A stretch of 6,389 nt of DNA from an uncultured Peptoniphilus sp. (GTDB taxonomy: Bacteria > Bacillota > Clostridia > Tissierellales > Peptoniphilaceae): the NCBI GenBank assembly GCA_946999425.1, contig CAMQDG010000073.1, forward strand, positions 1 to 6,389. The letters are read 5' to 3'. A model generated the notes under the pieces. The model did no database searches. It was given only the letters and a program-made list of their open reading frames with translations, and had not been told where the DNA came from. Each line of letters begins with the position of its first letter. The first letter of the stretch is position 1. Below, one piece after another: positions 1 through 3,503 of the stretch. The position numbers and the translations under genes were made by a program.

Positions 1-30
1 AGTGAAAAAGTAGAAAAAGCCTTATATTAA
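1..30 (+). CDS. Possible C-terminal tail of an upstream gene
   Basis: Frame 1 is open from the window edge and reads SEKVEKALY before a TAA stop at 28-30. An intrinsic terminator follows about 18 nt later, which is what the end of a gene looks like; the coupling-protein gene at 5576 shows the same stop-then-terminator order. Nine residues are too few to assign a family. The other two forward frames hit stops within the first dozen bases. This is an inference from frame and context only. Confidence 0.35.
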   Translation, partial: SEKVEKALY

Positions 31-48
31 AGTTTAATAAGGTAAAAG

Positions 49-76
49 AGATCCCCAAAAAGGGGTTCTTTTTTTT
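49..76 (+). terminator. Intrinsic terminator
   Basis: A hairpin with stem core CCCC (53-56) and GGGG (62-65) around an A-rich loop is extended by A49-T69, G50-C68 and A51-T67 across one T-T mismatch. It runs straight into an uninterrupted run of eight T (69-76). It would end transcription of the gene whose tail may lie at 1-30 and insulate the leader that follows. Confidence 0.8.
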
Positions 77-88
77 GTAAAAATTTTG

Positions 89-189
89 TTTTTTATTAAT
101 AATTTAAAAAATTTTTCCCTAATAAATAGTGTAAGAAAAAAATATTAAAGTAGCCTATTGAGGCAAGTATTTAAAGGAGGATTAAAAAA
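89..189 (+). promoter_or_regulatory. AT-rich leader, copy A of a duplicated promoter/5'UTR region
   Basis: This noncoding stretch is nearly the same as 5599-5692. Shared blocks include TATTAATAATTT, CTAATAAATA, TAAGAAAAAAAT, GTAGCCTATT and AGGCAAGTATTTAAAGGAGG. A small inverted repeat, GCCT (153-156) and AGGC (161-164), lies just upstream of the Shine-Dalgarno AAAGGAGG (173-180), which ends 9 nt before the ATG at 190. The region follows a terminator, so it must hold a promoter if the downstream gene is transcribed, but no convincing -35/-10 pair is seen by eye in the A/T background. The palindrome could be an operator or an mRNA hairpin. Confidence 0.6.
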
Positions 190-546
190 ATGTTAAAAAG
201 AAGTAAGTGGGAAGGATATAGGTTTTCTTCAGGATCTCAAACGGGTCAAGATTATCTAAACTTTCAAAAAGATGCAAGAACTGATTTAAGAAAGATGGTT
301 AAAGAAGAAGGTTTAAAACTTTATAGTTTCAATAAGAACCATTATTGTTTCAGTTGTGTAATTAGTGACGAAGAGGAGAAGAAATTTATTTATGTAAGCC
401 AAAGTGACGTAAGACCAAATTTAACAAATAGCATCTTAATTAGAACTATGAATGGTCCTAAAGATTGGACTGGCGGACATAATAACTTTTGTAAGTGGGA
501 AGAAGTAGGAAAATACGCAAAAAATTTAATGCGCTTTATTAAGTAA
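190..546 (+). CDS. Conserved-looking small accessory protein, function unknown
   Basis: A 118-aa protein with no signal peptide or membrane segment, so probably cytoplasmic. I do not recognise a named domain. It is rich in basic and aromatic residues, with an N-terminal stretch containing WEGYRFSSG, a central HYCFSCVIS beta-like segment and a WTGGHNNFCKW motif near the C-terminus. The style is that of short proteins found in Firmicute conjugative elements, but that is an impression. The start is well supported: AAAGGAGG lies 9 nt upstream and no earlier in-frame start competes. It is the first gene after the duplicated leader and is followed after 9 nt by the next gene, so the two are probably co-transcribed. 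Confidence 0.75.
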   Translation: MLKRSKWEGYRFSSGSQTGQDYLNFQKDARTDLRKMVKEEGLKLYSFNKNHYCFSCVISDEEEKKFIYVSQSDVRPNLTNSILIRTMNGPKDWTGGHNNFCKWEEVGKYAKNLMRFIK

Positions 547-555
547 GGGGGAAAA

Positions 556-1140
556 ATGAAAATAGTATTTAAGAGAGAAAGAAATTTTGATGTACCGGTT
601 CACATTGAGCATTTGTTTTTAGACCCAGACATGGTGATTTCTAAAGATATAATGTCGGAAGTAGAAAGACTGGTGAAAAAAATAGAATTAGAAAGTCAAA
701 AGAAAAAAGTAGAAGTAGACAAAAAACTCTTAAAAAAAGCAAAATGGATTAACTGGGCATTTAAAGAAAAAGTCTTAGTTAACTCAATTTCTTGTTCGCA
801 AATTATTCATGCACTTTGCAAAAAATATGAGCTTTTGCAAGAGATAAATCCAAGCCTTGACGACTTGTTTCACATTTTAAATATTAAAATAGTGGAAAAA
901 AATCAAGGGGTAATTGAGTGTAGGGAAGTATTAACAAGTAACGTGGAGAATGACTTTTTAGAAAAACTCCAAAAAGGAGAATATCTAACGGTTGACCAAA
1001 AACTTCACTATTTAAAAGATCCGAGTCTTTTAAAATACGACCTGTATTTGCAAAAAGAAAAAATCTTAATTGATGCAAAAGCTGACCAAGTGTCTGATTT
1101 CATTGAGAATCTTTTAAGAGAATACAAAAAAACAATATAA
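556..1140 (+). CDS. Hypothetical protein, 194 aa
   Basis: Unrecognised. The protein is lysine- and glutamate-rich and predicted mainly helical, with no signal peptide or membrane segment. A charged helical stretch at about residues 30-66, with many K/E residues and hydrophobics at regular spacing, could form a coiled coil. A second helical stretch lies near the C-terminus (about residues 165-192). There are three cysteines (in SISCSQ, ALCKKY and IECREV), too dispersed for an obvious metal site. The RBS GGGGG at 547-551 lies just ahead of the ATG, 9 nt after the preceding stop, so it forms a two-gene unit with the 118-aa gene. A hairpin follows right after the stop. Codon use is AT-rich like its neighbours. 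Confidence 0.75.
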   Translation: MKIVFKRERNFDVPVHIEHLFLDPDMVISKDIMSEVERLVKKIELESQKKKVEVDKKLLKKAKWINWAFKEKVLVNSISCSQIIHALCKKYELLQEINPSLDDLFHILNIKIVEKNQGVIECREVLTSNVENDFLEKLQKGEYLTVDQKLHYLKDPSLLKYDLYLQKEKILIDAKADQVSDFIENLLREYKKTI

Positions 1141-1143
1141 GAA

Positions 1144-1166
1144 AAAGCCTCCAAACTGGAGGCTTT
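1144..1166. terminator. Perfect hairpin after the 194-aa gene; weak or reverse-oriented terminator
   Basis: AAAGCCTCC (1144-1152) pairs with GGAGGCTTT (1158-1166), extended by A1153-T1157 to ten base pairs around a 3-nt loop. It begins 4 nt after the stop of the 194-aa gene. On the forward strand the stem is followed by CATC, so there are only three T residues. On the reverse strand it is followed by a TTTTTC-type tract, although no reverse gene points into it. It may attenuate rather than stop read-through into the downstream genes. Confidence 0.5.
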
Positions 1167-1180
1167 CATCAAATTAAATT

Positions 1181-1231
1181 AGGAGGTGAAGCTGTGCTAA
1201 GCTAAAGACTTAGCCCTTTTTCTGGCACAGC
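1181..1231 (+). promoter_or_regulatory. Shine-Dalgarno followed by a two-part hairpin, upstream of the 52-aa gene
   Basis: A strong AGGAGG (1181-1186) is not followed by any usable gene: the only well-spaced start is GTG at 1194, which gives a three-codon frame ending at TAA 1203-1205. Instead the outer arms GCTGTGC (1191-1197) and GCACAGC (1225-1231) pair perfectly. An inner or alternative stem pairs GCTAAG (1196-1201) with CTTAGC (1209-1214). The next ATG, at 1242, has no Shine-Dalgarno of its own in the unfolded sequence. Folding would bring AGGAGG close to that ATG. The structure is seen in the sequence; the role in translation is inference. Confidence 0.5.
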
Positions 1232-1241
1232 GTTTTAAAAC

Positions 1242-1400
1242 ATGAAACTATTTAAAATATCTTTCATTTTTCAGACAGACGATACTTGGGTTAATGGAGA
1301 CTTAAAAGACATGATGACAGTTACTTTAAACGATTTAAGTCATCCGGGTTTTGGCATTGCAAGCGAATTAGATGTCACAGAAATTGAGGGGGAAGAATAA
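1242..1400 (+). CDS. Small 52-aa protein, paralogue of the 53-aa protein at 2920
   Basis: A short gene of 52 codons starting MKLFKISFIFQTDD and ending TEIEGEE. It is supported by homology within the window: it aligns over its length with the 53-aa product at 2920-3081. Shared positions include MK-FKI-F-F at the N-terminus, a W near residue 16, (L/V)KDMM in the middle, and SE-DV-E near the end. Its stop (1398-1400) abuts the ATG of the next gene, and the RBS of that gene lies inside this one, indicating translational coupling. No Shine-Dalgarno lies directly before ATG 1242; see the hairpin feature upstream. Function unknown; the protein is probably a small soluble alpha/beta fold. The acidic C-terminus is common to both copies. 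Confidence 0.65.
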   Translation: MKLFKISFIFQTDDTWVNGDLKDMMTVTLNDLSHPGFGIASELDVTEIEGEE

Positions 1401-1820
1401 ATGGTAAAGAAGCATTCGGAAGAGGAATACAATTTATACTCCAAGTTTGATATTCAAAAACACAAAGAAAATTATATAAATTATTTGGAAGTCTTAATAT
1501 TGGAAAGCGGAGAAGTTGAATACGCAGTGCCATCACACCAAGAAAAAGCTGTAGCTTTGGCATGCAAAAAGCTCAACAAGACAAAGAAGGAAATCGAGGA
1601 TATGTGTCCAAGAAGCTATTATTGCAATTACCTTTACTGGCTTATAGGACTAACAGGCAGCGTGTCAGTTTGGGGAAACTGTGCGGAACATTTCATAATT
1701 TATGAGACTATAAATAAAAATCAAATCTTAACACTAAAAAGGTTGAAGAGGCACGGTCTATACAAAGGGAACATACCAAGTTTAAAGAAAGAGGCGGAAA
1801 ATGAGAGAACTGAAATTTAG
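1401..1820 (+). CDS. Phage/ICE-type hypothetical protein, 139 aa
   Basis: A soluble protein resembling small hypothetical proteins that I associate with clostridial and streptococcal prophages. The recurring pattern is an N-terminal EEYNLYSKFDI-KHKENYINYLEV block, then G-VEYAVPSHQEKAV, a CP(R/K)-YY-(D/N)YL-WL segment, and a C-terminal LKRLKRHGLYKGNIPSL block. I know of no function for these proteins. The ATG directly follows the stop of the 52-aa gene, with AGGGGG (1387-1392) 8 nt upstream inside that gene. Its last 20 bases overlap the start of the YopX gene. A cysteine-rich middle (CPRSYYCNY plus GNCAE) is visible, but there is no clear metal-binding spacing. Family resemblance is from memory, not a search. 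Confidence 0.75.
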   Translation: MVKKHSEEEYNLYSKFDIQKHKENYINYLEVLILESGEVEYAVPSHQEKAVALACKKLNKTKKEIEDMCPRSYYCNYLYWLIGLTGSVSVWGNCAEHFIIYETINKNQILTLKRLKRHGLYKGNIPSLKKEAENERTEI

Positions 1821-2196
1821 AGCATATCACAGAAAGGAAAAAGAAATATACCCGGTTGTATTTTTAAATTTGGAAAAAAAGATAGTTTGTATTTGCTGCG
1901 AGAAGACAATCAATGGCGAATGGTATAAAAACGAAAGTCTATTTGACGTTGACCTTCTCCAATTCACCGGCTTCAAAGACAACTACGAGACAGAAATATA
2001 CGAGAACGACATTGTGGAGTACCGAGACGGGGAGTATTCTTTCAAAGGCGTAGTAACTCATAGTCCTTTTGGCTGGTATGTCAAAGGCACAAACGACAAC
2101 TTCACTTTTGAGGATTTCTCAAACGAAGTAACAGGCAAAGCTGATTGTTATGTTATAGGAAACATATACAACACTGAGTATAAGGAGAACGAATAG
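1801..2196 (+). CDS. YopX family protein
   Basis: A 131-aa protein with the hallmarks of the YopX family (named after the Bacillus subtilis phage SPbeta protein). It has the N-terminal MRELKFRAYHRKEKE, then the central LLQFTGFKDNYETEIYENDIVEY, corresponding to the usual LMQYTGLKDKNGKEIYEGDIV, and a C-terminal CYVIGNIYNTEY, corresponding to VIGNIYENPE. The length fits the family. YopX proteins are common in phages and mobile elements of Firmicutes and have no established biochemical role. The ATG at 1801 overlaps the end of the preceding gene by 20 nt in another frame, with a purine-rich GAGGCGGA as a modest RBS. The gene appears less AT-rich than its neighbours at third codon positions (several GAC, AAC and TTC codons), which may mean a separate origin. 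Confidence 0.92.
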   Translation: MRELKFRAYHRKEKEIYPVVFLNLEKKIVCICCEKTINGEWYKNESLFDVDLLQFTGFKDNYETEIYENDIVEYRDGEYSFKGVVTHSPFGWYVKGTNDNFTFEDFSNEVTGKADCYVIGNIYNTEYKENE

Positions 2197-2209
2197 CGAA
2201 GGAGAAAAT

Positions 2210-2278
2210 ATGGAAATAAATAGTAGAGATCTAATTAGTAGAAAAAGGATTAGATTTGAGATTGGGCAATGTTTATAA
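2210..2278 (+). pseudogene. Truncated duplicate of the zinc-ribbon gene's 5' end (22 codons)
   Basis: ATG at 2210, with AAGGAG at 2199-2204, opens a 22-codon frame starting MEINSRDLIS and ending at TAA 2276-2278. The first 29 bases are identical to 2627-2655, and similarity continues to about 2265 with only a few substitutions. After RFE(I/L)G the two copies diverge completely. It is therefore a 5' remnant or partial duplicate of the zinc-ribbon gene downstream. It lies between the YopX gene and the 105-aa gene, whose ATG follows 17 nt after this stop. Because the start, RBS and frame are intact, it may still be translated and may couple ribosomes to the next gene. Confidence 0.65.
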
Positions 2279-2295
2279 AAAAATTAGGAGGAAAC

Positions 2296-2613
2296 ATGAA
2301 AGCGTGGATAGTAAGTTCAGAAGAAAGCTGCGAACCTTGTAGCAGTCTTGTTTGGGCGGAAACAAGAGGAAAGGCTAAACAGATGGCAAATTACGGTGGT
2401 CCGTATCTGTATCAGTCAGATTTAGAAGTGGATGATTTCACGGCAATAAGAGCTGTTAGAGCTAAAAACTTTGACGATTGTGAAGAATTGTCGGAAAAAG
2501 AAATTTGCCTAAAGTTGATTAGAGAAAATGGATTTTGTTTTTATGTAGGGAATAATTTCTATAATGAAGACAACATTGATGAGTTTAAAAAGCTTTTTGA
2601 GGAGGAAATATGA
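2296..2613 (+). CDS. Phage-type hypothetical protein, 105 aa
   Basis: The protein begins MKAWIVSSEESCEPCSSLVW and continues AETRGKAKQMA. This N-terminal pattern (MKAW-V, then -VVFAETRGKAKA-A) matches a small hypothetical protein I associate with Firmicute prophages and mobile elements; no function is known to me. The frame is open from ATG 2269, but ATG 2296 is the better start: it has TTAGGAGG (2284-2291) just upstream, while 2269 lies within the remnant of the zinc-ribbon gene and has no RBS. There are five cysteines, including a C-x2-C pair at residues 12 and 15. The acidic C-terminus ends FEEEI. It is flanked by two copies of a segment of about 56 bp (2210-2265 and 2627-2682), suggesting it arrived or was trapped by a duplication event. 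Confidence 0.78.
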   Translation: MKAWIVSSEESCEPCSSLVWAETRGKAKQMANYGGPYLYQSDLEVDDFTAIRAVRAKNFDDCEELSEKEICLKLIRENGFCFYVGNNFYNEDNIDEFKKLFEEEI

Positions 2614-2626
2614 AGGAGTTAAGTAT

Positions 2627-2920
2627 ATGGAAATAAATAGTAGAGATCTAATTAGCAAAAAAAAGATTAGATTCGAGCTTGGAGAATCAACTATGCCGAA
2701 GAAATATAGAGAATTTTGTATAAGGGTCATAGATGACGAGGTATTGACACCAACCGTTGAGATTCAAAAACTAAATCCCATGACGGTCAAAGAATATACG
2801 AGAGAACTTTGTGGGAACACTTCGTATATCAGCGAGTGCCCTGAGTGTGGAGAAATCTTAAACAGCGACAAGAGACAAAATTATTGTCACAGATGCGGTC
2901 AAAAATTGGAGTGGGAATAG
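2627..2920 (+). CDS. Small zinc-ribbon protein, 97 aa
   Basis: The C-terminal quarter holds a four-cysteine zinc ribbon: CPEC at residues 71-74 and CHRC at residues 87-90, twelve residues apart, followed by GQKLEW. Such treble-clef or rubredoxin-like knuckles bind one zinc ion and usually serve nucleic-acid or protein contacts. The N-terminal 65 residues are not recognised; the middle contains FCIRVIDDEVLTP, and TVKEYTREL precedes the ribbon. ATG 2627 is preferred over the upstream ATG 2564 of the same frame because AAGGAG (2613-2618) is well spaced from 2627, the upstream part overlaps the preceding gene by 50 nt, and the paralogous remnant at 2210 starts at the equivalent ATG. Its TAG stop overlaps the GTG start of the next gene by one base. 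Confidence 0.78.
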   Translation: MEINSRDLISKKKIRFELGESTMPKKYREFCIRVIDDEVLTPTVEIQKLNPMTVKEYTRELCGNTSYISECPECGEILNSDKRQNYCHRCGQKLEWE

Positions 2921-3081
2921 TGAAAAAATTTAAAATATTGTTCACATTTGAACCTTGCGAGGATTGGAGCATAAAGGATGTCAAAGATATGATGGAAGAG
3001 GTTTTGGATCCCATATATCACTTGGGCGACTGTTCCGTAAGTGAAGTGGATGTCAAAGAAGAAAATTTAAAGGAGAATTAG
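2920..3081 (+). CDS. Small 53-aa protein, paralogue of the 52-aa protein at 1242
   Basis: The start is GTG at 2920-2922, sharing one base with the TAG of the zinc-ribbon gene, with GGAG at 2908-2911 upstream. The frame is open further upstream (ATG 2845), but that would overlap most of the zinc-ribbon coding end, and homology to the 52-aa protein begins at the GTG. The product begins (M)KKFKILFTFEPCEDW, contains DVKDMMEEVLD, and ends in an acidic tail with SEVDVKEEN. It shares the FKI-F-F, W, KDMM and SE-DV pattern with the 52-aa gene product. Function unknown; probably soluble. It is the last gene of the forward run, followed by a large stem-loop. An AAGGAG inside its end (3070-3075) would serve the tiny frame at 3084. 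Confidence 0.65.
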   Translation: MKKFKILFTFEPCEDWSIKDVKDMMEEVLDPIYHLGDCSVSEVDVKEENLKEN

Positions 3082-3088
3082 GAATGTG

Positions 3089-3140
3089 CGAGAAACGTTC
3101 GGGGAGGTGATACCTTCTCGTATTCGTTTCTCGTATTTTT
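3089..3140 (+). terminator. Large compound stem-loop ending the accessory operon
   Basis: CGAGAAACG (3089-3097) pairs perfectly with CGTTTCTCG (3125-3133). Inside, CGGGGAGG (3100-3107) pairs with CCTTCTCG (3113-3120), with two G-T wobbles, around a TGATA loop. The forward strand continues TATTTTTG, so it can act as an intrinsic terminator for the run ending at 3081. The reverse strand has no matching T-tract, so it is a poor terminator for the convergent gene ending at 3170. The inner stem buries a Shine-Dalgarno-like GGGGAGGTGA, so a riboregulatory role is also possible. Confidence 0.6.
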
Positions 3141-3169
3141 GTTCACGGGAGTGTGTGGCTTTTGTTTTT

Positions 3170-3436
3170 TCATTTTTTCAGGATATAAGAGACCATATCG
3201 CTTACGCCCTCTTTTTTTAAATTCTTAATAATTCCTTCAATGTAGGGGATAGAAAGTTTATTTCTTTTTTCAGCCTCCAAAACAACTTCGTAAAGAACGT
3301 CATAACCTATATTATAAGTAAAGCAAAATTTTAAAAGTCTATTCATATCAGATTTATCAAGCCTATTTCTAAAAACCCTATTTATATTCTTTTCAAGTTC
3401 ATAAATATTTATTTTTTCCATTTTTACATTTTTCAT
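3170..3436 (-). CDS. Small DnaD/DnaB_2-like protein (about 88 aa)
   Basis: This reverse-strand gene encodes a lysine-rich helical protein. The segment after residue 25 resembles the C-terminal DnaD/DnaB_2 domain of Gram-positive replication-initiation proteins: a helix of the DKSDMNRLLKF type, a middle FTYNIGYDVLYEVVLEAEKRN and then YIEGIIKNLKKEGV, corresponding to the family's YIEGIL-NW. The usual tryptophan is replaced by leucine, and there is no N-terminal winged-helix part, so it is a stand-alone domain if correct. The frame is open from ATG at 3440-3442, but AAGGTGA on the reverse strand (3443-3449) touches that codon and is better spaced for the third codon, ATG at 3434-3436. It is divergent from the coupling-protein gene and convergent with the accessory run. 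Family assignment is moderate. Confidence 0.6.
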   Translation of the reverse strand: MKNVKMEKINIYELEKNINRVFRNRLDKSDMNRLLKFCFTYNIGYDVLYEVVLEAEKRNKLSIPYIEGIIKNLKKEGVSDMVSYILKK

Positions 3437-3503
3437 AAACATTCACCTTTAATAAGATTATCACACTTACTCTAATATATAAAGAAAGGTAGGTGTTTTT
3501 CTT
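3437..3503. promoter_or_regulatory. Divergent intergenic region with both promoters and RBSs
   Basis: About 65 bp separate the DnaD-like gene (reverse) from the coupling-protein gene (forward), so both promoters must lie here or overlap the genes. Forward: TAATAT (3473-3478) is a fair -10, with no good -35. Reverse: TGTGATAAT resembles an extended -10. The forward RBS is GGTAGGTG (3488-3495), ahead of a TTG start. The two candidate -10 elements lie close together, so the genes may compete for polymerase or share an operator. These are by-eye guesses. Confidence 0.4.

Noticed and set aside
89..189. Integration (att) site or element end
   Set aside because: The duplicated sequence ends at an RBS and start codon in both copies, with no tRNA, integrase or crossover core nearby, so a promoter/leader explanation fits better.
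884..1078. Reverse-strand 64-codon frame
   Set aside because: It lies inside the 194-aa gene, without an RBS or a plausible protein composition.
1375..1563. Reverse-strand 62-codon frame
   Set aside because: It is antisense to the start of the 139-aa gene, which has RBS, coupling and family-like composition.
2269..2295. Upstream ATG for the 105-aa gene
   Set aside because: It has no RBS, and the codons lie in the end of the zinc-ribbon remnant and in the RBS of ATG 2296, which matches the family-like MKAW start.
2610..2636. Eight-codon frame MKELSIWK overlapping the stop of the 105-aa gene
   Set aside because: ATGA coupling is present, but the frame is tiny and overlaps the better-supported zinc-ribbon start at 2627; it is at most a translational relay.
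2509..2730. Reverse-strand 73-codon frame
   Set aside because: It spans the ends of two well-supported forward genes and the RBS between them, so it is a shadow.
2829..3014. Reverse-strand 61-codon frame
   Set aside because: It is antisense to the zinc-ribbon cysteines and the 53-aa paralogue, both supported by homology.
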